Assembly (NCBI RefSeq): GCF_028209625.1
Contig: NZ_JAQLDU010000003.1
Coordinates: forward strand, 40,112 to 104,111
Direction: 5' to 3'
DNA from: Collinsella aerofaciens
GTDB taxonomy: Bacteria > Actinomycetota > Coriobacteriia > Coriobacteriales > Coriobacteriaceae
Length of the DNA stretch: 64,000 bases
Under the pieces are notes generated by a model that saw only the letters and a program-made list of their open reading frames with translations, ran no database searches and had not been told where the DNA came from. Position 1 is the first letter of the stretch; every line of letters starts with the position of its first letter. A program made the position numbers and the translations under genes. Positions 23,477 through 32,193 of this stretch are shown here, one piece after another.

Positions 23477-24808
23477 ATGAAGTACTTTGGCACCGACGGC
23501 TTTCGCGGTGAGGCTAACGTTGGGCTGACGGTAGAGCACGCTTATAAGATTGGCCGTTTTGTGGGCTGGTATTACGGCGCCAACCGCGAGCGCAAGGCGC
23601 GCGTCATCGTGGGTAAGGACACGCGTCGCTCGAGTTATATGTTCGAGGCGGCGCTGGTGAGTGGCCTGGTCGCGAGCGGTGCGGACGCCTATATGCTGCA
23701 CGTGATCCCCACACCGGGTGTAGCGCATCAGACCGTGGAAGGCTGCTTCGATTGCGGCATCATGATCAGCGCGAGCCACAACCCGTTTTGCGATAACGGC
23801 ATTAAGCTCGTCAATAGCGACGGTTTTAAGATGGACGAGGACGTACTGGAGCTCATCGAGGACTACGTCGATGGCAAGAGCGAGGTGCCGCTGGCCACGG
23901 GCAACCACATCGGCGCCACGGTGGACTACATGCAGGGCCGCAACCGCTACATTGCCTCGCTCATCGCCAGCGCGAACTTTTCGCTGCAGGGCGTCAAGAT
24001 CGGCATCGACTGCGCCAACGGCTCGGCGTCCTCGGTGGCCAAGCCGGTGTTCGACGCGCTGGGCGCCGACGTGCGCGTGATCAATGCCGCGCCTGATGGT
24101 TTTAACATCAACGTCGACTGCGGCTCCACGCATATGGAGCGTCTGCAGCGCCACGTGGTGGAGCAGGGCTTGGACGTGGGCTTTGCCTATGACGGCGATG
24201 CCGACCGCTGCCTGGCCGTGGACGAGCGCGGCCGCGTGGTCGATGGCGACCAGATCCTGTACGTGTGCGGCGTGTACCTGAACAAGCACGGTCGCCTTTC
24301 GGGCGGTACCGTGGTTCCGACGATTGCCAGCAACTTTGGCCTGATCAAGTCGTTGGAGCTTGCCGGCCTAAGTGCCGTGACCAGCGGTGTGGGCGACCGC
24401 CACGTGTATGCCAAGATGCGCGAGGGCGGTTACAGCCTGGGCGGCGAGCAGACGGGCCATACGATCTTTGGCGATATCGAGCGCACGGGCGACGGCATTA
24501 TGACCTCGCTGCGCGTGATGGAAGTGATCCGCGCCGAGCGCGAGACGCTCTCGCAGCTCACGGCTCCGTGCAAGCTGCTACCGCAGGCGCAGGTGGCCGT
24601 GCGCGTGGCGGACAAGGACGCCGCGCTCGAGAACATGGGCGTGCAGAACGCCATCGCCGAGGCCGAGGCTGCGCTGGCAGGCGAGGGCCGCGTGCTCGTA
24701 CGCAAGAGCGGAACCGAGTCGGTTATCCGCGTGCTGGCCGAGGCGCCCGACCAAGCATCCGCCGATGCCGCCATGAAGCGCATCGCCAACGCACTCGAGG
24801 CTCTGTAG
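23477..24808 (+). CDS. glmM: Phosphoglucosamine mutase GlmM
   Basis: Interconverts glucosamine-6-phosphate and glucosamine-1-phosphate on the route to UDP-GlcNAc for peptidoglycan. The 443-residue protein has the family start MKYFGTDGFRGEAN, the phosphoserine loop ISASHNPFCDNGIK (active Ser near residue 100), the metal-binding loop AYDGDADRCLAVD, the sugar loop GGEQTGH and the C-terminal phosphate-binding RKSGTESVIRV. The length is normal. AAGGAGAG lies 6 bases upstream of the ATG. It follows a terminator, so it is probably transcribed alone. Confidence 0.95.
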   Translation: MKYFGTDGFRGEANVGLTVEHAYKIGRFVGWYYGANRERKARVIVGKDTRRSSYMFEAALVSGLVASGADAYMLHVIPTPGVAHQTVEGCFDCGIMISASHNPFCDNGIKLVNSDGFKMDEDVLELIEDYVDGKSEVPLATGNHIGATVDYMQGRNRYIASLIASANFSLQGVKIGIDCANGSASSVAKPVFDALGADVRVINAAPDGFNINVDCGSTHMERLQRHVVEQGLDVGFAYDGDADRCLAVDERGRVVDGDQILYVCGVYLNKHGRLSGGTVVPTIASNFGLIKSLELAGLSAVTSGVGDRHVYAKMREGGYSLGGEQTGHTIFGDIERTGDGIMTSLRVMEVIRAERETLSQLTAPCKLLPQAQVAVRVADKDAALENMGVQNAIAEAEAALAGEGRVLVRKSGTESVIRVLAEAPDQASADAAMKRIANALEAL

Positions 24809-24836
24809 TTACGCGGTTTTACCAAACCGCGTAACT
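24807..24836. other. Perfect hairpin overlapping the glmM stop region
   Basis: AGTTACGCGGTTT pairs with AAACCGCGTAACT around TACC, immediately at the glmM stop codon. There is no T run, so it may protect the 3' end of the message. Confidence 0.6.
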
Positions 24837-24883
24837 GCTCGACGCTGCAAACGCCCCTAAGCGGCAATCTGACGTTCAATTTC

Positions 24884-24914
24884 AAGGGCGCGACCAGAAG
24901 GTCAGCGCCCTTTC
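24884..24914. terminator. Bidirectional hairpin between glmM and the M32 peptidase gene
   Basis: AAGGGCGCGACC pairs imperfectly with GGTCAGCGCCCTT, flanked by T-rich sequence on the plus side, between two convergent genes. Confidence 0.6.
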
Positions 24915-25013
24915 ATTTCACGTCACCTTGCTCGCTTAGGGTCGTTTTCGCTGACGTTGCCAAGACATTGGCGTCAACATAGTTGGCGTTGGCGATGGCG
25001 TGCTGGTCAATCC

Positions 25014-26588
25014 TTACAGCTCGTACAGTGTGGTGAACTTGTCCTGCAGGTAGCTGCAGTAGTAGCGGGCGTCAAAGGCCATGCCGCAGGCGCCCTGGAT
25101 GAGCTCCGGCGCGTCCTTGGCGCGGCCCCACTGCCAAATGTGCTCGCCCAGCCAGGTGCGGACGGGTGCCAGGTCGCCGCTTGCACAGGCACCGTTGAGG
25201 TCGACGCCGTCGCGGCACATGGCCGGCACAAACATGGCATCGTAGGCGCTACCCAGCGCGTACGTGGGGAAGTAACCAAACGAGCCGCCGCTCCAGTGCG
25301 TGTCCTGCAGGCAGCCACGTGCGTCGTCGGGAACGGGAATGCCCAGGTACTCGTCCATAAAGCGATTCCAAAGCGCGGGGATGTCCTTGGCCGTGGCCTC
25401 GCCGGCAAACAGCATGCGCTCAATCTGGTAGCGCACCATAATATGCAGCGGGTAGGTGAGCTCGTCGGCCTCGGTGCGGATCAGCGACGGCTGCGCAATG
25501 TTCACGGCGCGGTAGAGCGTGTCCTCGTCCACGTCGCCGTAGGCCTCGGGCGCGTGACGGCGCAGCACCTGCAGCAGCGGTCCCATAAAGGCGCGACTGC
25601 GGCCCACGGTGTTCTCAAAGAAGCGGCTCTGGCTCTCGTGGATGCCCATGGAGGTGCCGCCCTCCAGGCACGTGCGCGCATAGGCGGGATTGACGCCTAG
25701 CTCGTAGACGGCGTGTCCTGCCTCGTGGATGATGCTGTAGACGTTGGAGATGCAGTCGTCCTCGTAGATGTGCGTTGCGATGCGCGCGTCGCCCACCGAG
25801 AAGCCCTCGCTAAACGGATGCTCGGTAAAGGCGAGCGTGGTGTCGTCCAGGTCCAGGCCGACGAGCTTCATAAGGTCAAAGCTCATGGCGCGCTGGGCGG
25901 CCTCAGGCACGCGGGCGTGCAAAAAGTCGGCAGCGGGCTGCTGGCCGCGCTCGCCAATGGCATGCACGAGCGGTACGACCGTGGCCTTGACCTCGTCGCA
26001 AAACGCGTCGAAGCTCTTGGCGGAAAGGCCACGCTCGTACTGGTCGAGCCAAACATCGTATGGGTCGCGCTTGGGGTCCATGAGCTCGGCCTGATGCTTA
26101 AGTTGGGCGACGATTCTATCTACATAGGGCTCAAAGCTCGCCCAGTCATTGGCCGTCTTGGCCTTGTGCCACACGGCGTCGGCCTCGCAGGTGAGCCTGG
26201 TCCAGGCCTCGGCCTCCTCGGTGGGAATGACGCTTGCCTCACGCTGGTCGCGGCCGAGCACGCGGATCTCGTCGAGCAGCTGCGGGTCGTCTACATGTCC
26301 GCCCGCGACGGTCTCTCGTGCCAGCGAGCGCACAAGTTCGACAGACTTTTTGCTGGTCAGCAGCTTGTGATGCTCGCCGGCAAGCGTGCCCATGGCGTCG
26401 GCACGCGCTGCTGCGCCGTTGGCGGGGGCAATGGTCGCGCCGTCAAACTCGGCAATCTTGAGCAGGTACTCACGAGTCCACAGCTTGCCTTCGAGCTTGC
26501 GGAATTTTTTGACGGCCTTATCGACCTTCATGCCTTTGGATGTCTTGCCCGCTGCAGGCTCGGCCTTCTTATCGAGTTTCTTTCCCAT
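25014..26588 (-). CDS. M32-family metallocarboxypeptidase (Taq carboxypeptidase)
   Basis: A 524-residue cytoplasmic zinc carboxypeptidase that trims residues from peptide C-termini. The zinc motif is HEAGH in SIIHEAGHAVYELGVNP, followed by the family segment GTSMGIHESQSRFFENTVG, where HES supplies further active-site residues, and by the C-terminal signature YPLHIMVRYQIERMLFAGE. The first ~20 residues are Lys-rich, a small extension relative to typical members. AGGA lies shortly before ATG 26588. The gene diverges from the T-box-pheST unit and is probably monocistronic. Together with the M16 peptidase it points to active peptide catabolism. Confidence 0.93.
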   Translation of the reverse strand: MGKKLDKKAEPAAGKTSKGMKVDKAVKKFRKLEGKLWTREYLLKIAEFDGATIAPANGAAARADAMGTLAGEHHKLLTSKKSVELVRSLARETVAGGHVDDPQLLDEIRVLGRDQREASVIPTEEAEAWTRLTCEADAVWHKAKTANDWASFEPYVDRIVAQLKHQAELMDPKRDPYDVWLDQYERGLSAKSFDAFCDEVKATVVPLVHAIGERGQQPAADFLHARVPEAAQRAMSFDLMKLVGLDLDDTTLAFTEHPFSEGFSVGDARIATHIYEDDCISNVYSIIHEAGHAVYELGVNPAYARTCLEGGTSMGIHESQSRFFENTVGRSRAFMGPLLQVLRRHAPEAYGDVDEDTLYRAVNIAQPSLIRTEADELTYPLHIMVRYQIERMLFAGEATAKDIPALWNRFMDEYLGIPVPDDARGCLQDTHWSGGSFGYFPTYALGSAYDAMFVPAMCRDGVDLNGACASGDLAPVRTWLGEHIWQWGRAKDAPELIQGACGMAFDARYYCSYLQDKFTTLYEL

Positions 26589-26730
26589 ACCATATCCTTG
26601 ATCTCGTGAGCCGAGCGCTTCGGGTGGGCGCGCGGCCAGTTTGCACAGCTACCTGCCTTGTACCCAGTGCGAACAAAACGGAACGCGGCGATGCACACGC
26701 AGAATGTGTTATCCTATAGCCCAATGCGTT

Positions 26731-27009
26731 GACGGAGAGGGTTTTGCCCGCCGCGTCGCCGGCAAGAGAGGGAAGGTCATGGGCTGCGAGCCTTCCTGCG
26801 GTGACAAGGGCCAAGCGTTCACTCCCGAGCAGCGACCTCAACGGGCACGCGGCCAGCGGCGGCGAAGCCCCAGTAGGGAAGCCGTGAGCCTCGCGACAAG
26901 GGGCACAGAGTGGGCGCGGCGGGCCAGACATCCGCCGGGTCAAACAAGGTGGTACCGCGGAATTCAACCGTCCTTGGGCAATGCACATGCCCGAGGGCGG
27001 TTTTTTTGT
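26731..27009 (+). ncRNA. T-box leader (Phe-responsive riboswitch) of pheST
   Basis: The conserved T-box core AGGTGGTACCGCGG is at 26948-26961, followed by a terminator: AACCGTCCTTGGGCA pairs with TGCCCGAGGGCGGTT and runs into seven T's (to 27008). Stem I starts near GACGGAGAGGG (26731). A TTC codon at 26818-26820 followed by a purine is a fitting Phe specifier in the 3' side of stem I, but this position is tentative. Uncharged tRNA-Phe would stabilise the antiterminator and switch on pheST. The whole gap 26589-27092 is accounted for by this leader and its promoter region. Confidence 0.92.
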
Positions 27010-27092
27010 TACCGAACCGGGCCGCACATCCGCAGCTCCGGGTGGCTCCAGCCGCCGCGGCAAGTGGATGCGCGAGAGACGAAAGGGAAGAC

Positions 27093-28169
27093 ATGAGTCT
27101 GATTGATGATCTGGTCAAACTCGAGGAAGAGGCCAAGGAGCTCGTCGCAGGCGCCGATGACGCCGCCAAGCTCGAGGCTGCGCGTGTTGAGCTGCTCGGT
27201 CGCAAGGGTCGTATCACCGGCTTGATGCGCATGATGGGCAAGCTCGCCCCCGAGGATCGTCCCGTGATGGGCAAGCGCGCCAACGAGATGCGCCAGCTGA
27301 TCGAGGGCATGCTCGACGAGCGAAACACCGAGATGAAGGCCGCCGCCCTCAAGCGCGCACTCGAGCACGACGCCGTCGACATCACGCTGCCGGGCATCCG
27401 TCCGCAGATCGGCCACCAGCACCTGATCAAGCAAATCATCGAGGAGGCCGAGGACATCTTCTGCGGCATCGGCTACACCGTCGAGTCCGGCCCCATGGTC
27501 GACACCTCTTACTACAACTTCACCGCGCTCAACGCTCCCATGGATCACCCGAGCCGCTCGGCCCGCGATACCTTCTACGTGGTCGACAACAACCCCGGCA
27601 GCGTCGCGCACCCCGAGGCTCACGCCCACGGCGAGTCCGACGTGCTGCTGCGCACCCAGACTTCGGGCGTGCAGATCCACACTATGGAGTCGCAGAAGCC
27701 GCCCATCTACATGATCTGCCCGGGCACCGTCTACCGTCCCGACACGGCCGATGCCTGCCACCTGCCGCAGTTCAACCAGATCGAGGGCCTGGTCGTCGAC
27801 GAGGGCATCACCTTTGGCGACCTGAAGGGCACGCTCGACTACTTTGTTAAGTGCATGTTTGGCGAGGATCGCAAGACGCGTTACCGCCCGCACTTCTTCC
27901 CCTTCACCGAGCCCAGCTGCGAGGTGGACGTGAGCTGCCACGTGTGCGGCGGCAAGGGCTGCAACTTCTGCAAGCACAGCGGCTGGATCGAGATCTTGGG
28001 CTGCGGCATGGTCGACCCCAACGTTCTTATCAACTGTGGCATCGACCCCGAGAAGTATACCGGCTTCGCCTTTGGCATTGGCGCCGAGCGCGTCGCGGCC
28101 CTGCGCTACGACCTGCCCGACCTCAGAACGCTCATGACGGGCGATATGCGCTTCTTAAATCAGTTCTAG
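27093..28169 (+). CDS. pheS: Phenylalanyl-tRNA synthetase alpha subunit
   Basis: The catalytic subunit of the (alpha-beta)2 enzyme that charges tRNA-Phe. The 358-residue protein starts with the coiled-coil that contacts tRNA (residues ~1-90), followed by the class II core: motif 1 near GHQHLIKQIIEEAEDIFCGI, motif 2 with FHQ-like DACHLPQFNQIEG, and motif 3 GFAFGIGAERVAALRYDL. The HVCGGKGCNFCKHSGWIE segment is normal for bacterial PheS. Start 27093 has AAAGGGAAG upstream; the frame is open through part of the T-box leader, but that region is non-coding. It is controlled by the T-box. Confidence 0.97.
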   Translation: MSLIDDLVKLEEEAKELVAGADDAAKLEAARVELLGRKGRITGLMRMMGKLAPEDRPVMGKRANEMRQLIEGMLDERNTEMKAAALKRALEHDAVDITLPGIRPQIGHQHLIKQIIEEAEDIFCGIGYTVESGPMVDTSYYNFTALNAPMDHPSRSARDTFYVVDNNPGSVAHPEAHAHGESDVLLRTQTSGVQIHTMESQKPPIYMICPGTVYRPDTADACHLPQFNQIEGLVVDEGITFGDLKGTLDYFVKCMFGEDRKTRYRPHFFPFTEPSCEVDVSCHVCGGKGCNFCKHSGWIEILGCGMVDPNVLINCGIDPEKYTGFAFGIGAERVAALRYDLPDLRTLMTGDMRFLNQF

Positions 28170-28183
28170 GCCCGGCGGCTTTC

Positions 28184-28268
28184 CCAAGCACCGCACCTTG
28201 CCTTTCAATCGTCGGTTGCGTACCTAAGTACGCGGCCCTCCTCTTTCAAGGCAATCTGCGGCACTTGG
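28184..28268. repeat. 85-bp imperfect palindrome between pheS and pheT
   Basis: Outer arms (CCAAGCACCGCACCTTGCC and the inverse of GGCAATCTGCGGCACTTGG) pair with a few mismatches, and the centre GCGTAC-CTAA-GTACGC is a perfect 6-bp hairpin. The transcript between pheS and pheT would fold here, probably influencing message stability or acting as a partial terminator. Confidence 0.65.
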
Positions 28269-28330
28269 AAAACCCGTCTCCGTTGCAGTTTTTTGGCTCA
28301 AAGCCGCATTTATGAAAGGAGACCAGTTAG

Positions 28331-30784
28331 ATGCGCGTTTCTTACGACTGGCTCAAGACCATGATCGATATTCCGGAGGATCCCAAGACTCTTTCGGACG
28401 AATATATCCGTACCGGCACCGAGGTCGAGGCGATCGACACCGTGGGCGAGTCCTTCGACCATGTGGTGGCTGCCAAGGTGCTCACCAAGACCCCGCACCC
28501 CGATAGCGACCATATGTATGTGTGCTCGGTCGACGTGGGTGACAAGAACCTCGACGCTGACGGCAATCCCGCTCCGCTGCAGATCGTCTGCGGTGCGCAG
28601 AACTTCGAGGCCGGCGACCACATCGTCACGGCCATGATCGGCGCAGTTCTGCCCGGCGACGTCAAGATCAAGAAGAGCAAGCTTCGCGGCGTCGTGTCCA
28701 TGGGCATGAACTGCTCCGCACGCGAGCTCGGCCTGGGCGGCGACCACTCTGGCATTATGATCCTGCCCGAGGATACGCCCTGCGGCATGCCGTTTGCCGA
28801 GTATGTGGGCTCGAGTGATACTGTGCTCGACTGCGAGATCACGCCCAACCGCCCCGACTGCCTGTCCATGATCGGCATGGCCCGCGAGACCGGCGCCATT
28901 TTCGATCGCGATTTCCACGTTGAGCTGCCCGCCATCAAGGCGGAGACTGGCCGCGCGACCGACGACGAGCTTTCCGTCGAGATTGCCGACGAGGGCCTGT
29001 GCGACCGCTATGTCGCCCGCATCGTGCGCAACGTGAAGGTCGGCCCGTCGCCCGACTGGATGGTCAAGCGCCTTAACGCCCTGGGCGTGCGTCCGCACAA
29101 CAACATCGTCGACATCACCAACTACGTGATGATGCTCACCGGTCAGCCGCTGCACGCCTTTGACCTGGACACCTTTGCCGAGCGCGATGGCCACCGTCGC
29201 GTGGTGGTTCGCGCCGCCCAGCAGGATGAGAAATTCACGACGCTCGATGGCGAAGAGCGCGTGCTCGACGCCGGCATGGGCCTTATCACCGACGGCGAGC
29301 GCCCCGTGGCGTTGGCCGGCGTTATGGGCGGCATGGATTCCGAGATCGAGGACGACACCGTCGACGTGATGGTCGAGAGCGCTTGCTTCAACGCCGGTCG
29401 CACCTCGCACACCAGCCGCGATCTGTCGCTGATCTCCGACGCCTCCATTCGCTTTGAGCGCCAGGTTGACGAGACTGGCTGCGTGGATGTCGCCAACGTT
29501 ACCTGCGCGCTCATCGAGGAGATCGCCGGCGGCGAGGTTGCTCCCGGCTATGTCGATGTTTTCCCCGCGCCCAAGACCATCGACAGCATTAAGCTGCGCC
29601 TGGCCCGCGTGCATGCCATCTGCGGTGCCGACATCGAGCCCGACTTTATCGAGCGTTCGCTTACCCGTCTGGGCTGCACCGTCGAGCGCGACGGCGAGGA
29701 CTTTATGGTTACCCCGCCGAGCTTCCGTCCCGACCTGCCGCGCGAGATTGACCTGATCGAGGAGGTCCTGCGCCTATGGGGCATGGGCCGTGTGACGGCG
29801 ACCATCCCGGCTGCCAAGAACCACATCGGCGGCCTGACCCGCGAGCAGAAGCTCACCCGCAAGGTCGGCGAGATCCTGCGCGCCTGCGGCCTCAACGAGA
29901 CCACGACCTTTGGCTTTGCCGCCCCGGGCGACCTGGAGAAGATCGGCATGTCCACCGAAGGCCGCGGTTGCCCCGTGGTGCTCATGAACCCGCTGGTAGC
30001 CGAGCAGACCGAGATGCGCCGCTCGCTGTTGCCAGGCCTGCTGCAGTCCGTTGCCTATAACGAGGCCCACGGCACGCCCAACGTGCACCTGTACGAGGTC
30101 GGCAGCCTGTTCCACGGTCGCGAGAACGCCAGCCTGCCCAAGGAGACCAAGTCCGTCGCGGGTGTGCTCTCGGGCCAGTGGAGCGAGCAGTCTTGGAACA
30201 TGAAGTACCGTAAACTGCGTTTCTTCTTTGGCAAGGGTATCGTCGAGGAGCTGCTCGCCCAGCTGCGCATCGAGAAGGTTCGCTTCCGTCCCGTCGAGGG
30301 CGAGGGCTATGCCTTTTTGCAGCCGGGTCGTGCGGCCGAGGTTCTGTCCGGCGGCACCGTGCTGGGTTGGGTCGGCGAGATCCACCCCGAGGCGCGCGAG
30401 GCCTGCGGCATCGACGAGGTTGTCGTTGCCTTTGAGCTTGACCTGGACAAGCTGATCAAGGGCGCCCGCAACCAGGAGAACTACCGCGAGTTCTCGCAGT
30501 ACCCGGCCGTTGAGCACGACCTTGCCATTGTGGTCGACAATGCCGTGACCTGCGAGGATCTTGAGCGCCGTATTACCAGCGCCGGCGGCAAGCTGCTCGA
30601 GGGCGTGCGCCTGTTCGATGTCTACCGCGATCCGGTTCGTATCGGCAAGGGCAAGAAGTCCATGGCCTTTGCGCTCACGTATCGCTCGGACGACCACACG
30701 CTTACTAGCGAAGAGGTCGAGAAGGCGCACCAGAAGATCGTCACCAAGGTGTGCAAGGGCGTAAACGGCGAAGTCCGCTCGTAA
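28331..30784 (+). CDS. pheT: Phenylalanyl-tRNA synthetase beta subunit
   Basis: The 817-residue beta subunit carries tRNA binding and editing. In order: an N-terminal OB-fold tRNA-binding domain (VVAAKVLTKTPHPDSDHMYV to ~160), B1/B5 modules, the B3/B4 editing domain (HNNIVDITNYVMMLTGQPLH, near residues 255-275), the class II-like catalytic mimic (EIDLIEEVLRLWG) and a C-terminal FDX-ACB anticodon domain (YPAVEHDLAIVVD to the end). Length is usual. AAAGGAG lies before ATG 28331. It is co-transcribed with pheS across a 161-base gap with a palindrome, so both are under T-box control. Confidence 0.97.
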   Translation: MRVSYDWLKTMIDIPEDPKTLSDEYIRTGTEVEAIDTVGESFDHVVAAKVLTKTPHPDSDHMYVCSVDVGDKNLDADGNPAPLQIVCGAQNFEAGDHIVTAMIGAVLPGDVKIKKSKLRGVVSMGMNCSARELGLGGDHSGIMILPEDTPCGMPFAEYVGSSDTVLDCEITPNRPDCLSMIGMARETGAIFDRDFHVELPAIKAETGRATDDELSVEIADEGLCDRYVARIVRNVKVGPSPDWMVKRLNALGVRPHNNIVDITNYVMMLTGQPLHAFDLDTFAERDGHRRVVVRAAQQDEKFTTLDGEERVLDAGMGLITDGERPVALAGVMGGMDSEIEDDTVDVMVESACFNAGRTSHTSRDLSLISDASIRFERQVDETGCVDVANVTCALIEEIAGGEVAPGYVDVFPAPKTIDSIKLRLARVHAICGADIEPDFIERSLTRLGCTVERDGEDFMVTPPSFRPDLPREIDLIEEVLRLWGMGRVTATIPAAKNHIGGLTREQKLTRKVGEILRACGLNETTTFGFAAPGDLEKIGMSTEGRGCPVVLMNPLVAEQTEMRRSLLPGLLQSVAYNEAHGTPNVHLYEVGSLFHGRENASLPKETKSVAGVLSGQWSEQSWNMKYRKLRFFFGKGIVEELLAQLRIEKVRFRPVEGEGYAFLQPGRAAEVLSGGTVLGWVGEIHPEAREACGIDEVVVAFELDLDKLIKGARNQENYREFSQYPAVEHDLAIVVDNAVTCEDLERRITSAGGKLLEGVRLFDVYRDPVRIGKGKKSMAFALTYRSDDHTLTSEEVEKAHQKIVTKVCKGVNGEVRS

Positions 30785-30796
30785 TCTTTGCTGTTC

Positions 30797-30891
30797 GGAA
30801 CCCGCCCCCTGCGGGGTTTTCACGGCAACGTCCTCACCACTTCGCGGCTGCGGGATGTTGCCTTAGAAAACCCCTCTCGGGGGCGGGTTCC
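30797..30891. repeat. 95-bp palindromic element, family E copy 1
   Basis: The ends (GGAACCCGCCCCC and GGGGGCGGGTTCC) are inverted repeats; further pairing continues through GGGGTTTTC/AAAACCCC and GGCAACGTCC/GGATGTTGCC to a small central hairpin. A sister copy of the same length is at 40838-40932, sharing CCTGCGGGGTTT and GCGGGATGT. Both lie immediately after the stop of a long gene, here pheT. Confidence 0.8.
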
Positions 30892-30916
30892 TGCGTTAAC
30901 CTTGTTGCGAGCGGAC

Positions 30917-31040
30917 CGCACCTTCTTCCGGGTGACCGGAAAGTTGGGAGTGCATGGGCCCTTTATTGGGCGGTGCGTGGACCTGGGCTAATAACGTACG
31001 TATTGCAAGGGCGTGCTGCGTTGTGGGCGGTGCGCCTTTT
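30917..31040 (+). promoter_or_regulatory. Structured leader upstream of the cobalt/nickel transporter genes
   Basis: A possible three-way junction: CGCACC (30917-30922) with GGTGCG (30972-30977), enclosing a 6-bp GTGA-tetraloop hairpin TTCCGG/CCGGAA (30926-30941) and a 4-bp hairpin GCCC/GGGC (30958-30971). GGCGGTGCG recurs near 31028, where GGGCG-GTG-CGCCT runs into a T tract, so alternative pairing could control termination. No cobalamin or NiCo riboswitch consensus was recognised. The gap 30785-31110 holds this and the palindrome at 30797. Confidence 0.4.
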
Positions 31041-31110
31041 TGTTAGCATGCAGAGTCGGTGTTACGGATTGTTGGAAACGTAACACACAACGTTCTGATT
31101 GAGAGGGCTC

Positions 31111-32193
31111 ATGCATATTCCCGATAATTATCTGTCCCCGCAGACCGATGCCGTTATGGCGGTGGCGATGGTGCCCGTATGGGTTCACTGCATCAAGAAA
31201 GTGCGCGCCACGCTCGATCGCGAGCATATGGCCTTTCTGGGTATTTGCGCTGCGTTCTCCTTTTTGCTCATGATGTTCAACGTGCCGCTGCCCGGCGGCA
31301 CCACTGGTCACGCTGTTGGTGGCGCGCTCATCACGCTGCTGCTGGGCCCCGAGGCTGCTGCCATTGCAGTCTCGGTTGCACTCGCGCTGCAGGCGCTGCT
31401 GTTTGGCGACGGCGGCGTTCTGTCGTTTGGCGCCAACTGCTTTAACATGGCCTTTGTGCTGCCGTTTGTCGCTGCTATCGTGTTCCGTGCGCTTAACAGC
31501 CGTCTGCACGACAAGAGCTGGGGCACCTCGGTTTCTGCCATCGTGAGCGGTTGGGTCGGCCTGTGCCTGGCGGCCCTGTGCGCGGCAATCGAGTTTGGTA
31601 TTCAGCCGATGCTCTTCACCAACGCTTCGGGCGCCCCTCTGTACTGCCCCTTCCCGCTGTCCGTGGCTATTCCGGCCATGTTGATCCCGCATATGCTGGT
31701 TGCCGGCGTGATCGAGGGCGTGGCGACGGCCGCCATCTACGGCTTCATTAAGAAGACGGCGCCGAGCATTATCGTCGGCCCCGAAGCCGCCGATGGCCAG
31801 CTTGCCGCCGATGGTACCGCCAAGAAGACTTCCCTGATTCCCACGCTCATTCTGGTCGCCGTGCTTGTCGTGGCTACGCCGCTCGGCTTGCTCGCCACCG
31901 GTGACGCCTGGGGTGAGTGGGACGCCGAGGGCGCCGCGACCGCCGTTCAGGAGGCTGGCGACGACAGCCTGCAGGCTTCGGTCGGCCTCGATACCCCGAC
32001 CTTTGCCGACGCCCTGCCCACGGGCGATTATCTGCAGGCCTATTCCGAGGAGCAGGGTCTTGGCTTTGCCGGCCAGGCTGCCATGTATATCCTCTCGGGC
32101 GTGATTGGCGTGGCGGTGCTGACCATCGCATTCCGCCTGGTCTCGCTGACGGTCAAGGAAAGCGGTGCTCATGGCAATAGCCGAGCTGCCTAG
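31111..32193 (+). CDS. Cobalt/nickel ECF transporter, CbiM-CbiN-like fused S component
   Basis: A 360-residue membrane protein. The N-terminus MHIPDNYLSPQ holds the conserved His2 that coordinates the metal in CbiM/NikM; a core of about six helices follows (VPLPGGTTGHAVGGALITLL, ALLFGDGGVLSFGANCFNMA). After residue ~230 comes a CbiN/PDGLE-like segment with TPLGLLATGDAWGEWD on the outside and a final membrane helix, so M and N parts are fused. This protein selects the ion; whether Co2+ or Ni2+ cannot be told. GAGAGGG precedes the ATG at 31111. It overlaps the following T-component gene. Confidence 0.85.
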   Translation: MHIPDNYLSPQTDAVMAVAMVPVWVHCIKKVRATLDREHMAFLGICAAFSFLLMMFNVPLPGGTTGHAVGGALITLLLGPEAAAIAVSVALALQALLFGDGGVLSFGANCFNMAFVLPFVAAIVFRALNSRLHDKSWGTSVSAIVSGWVGLCLAALCAAIEFGIQPMLFTNASGAPLYCPFPLSVAIPAMLIPHMLVAGVIEGVATAAIYGFIKKTAPSIIVGPEAADGQLAADGTAKKTSLIPTLILVAVLVVATPLGLLATGDAWGEWDAEGAATAVQEAGDDSLQASVGLDTPTFADALPTGDYLQAYSEEQGLGFAGQAAMYILSGVIGVAVLTIAFRLVSLTVKESGAHGNSRAA

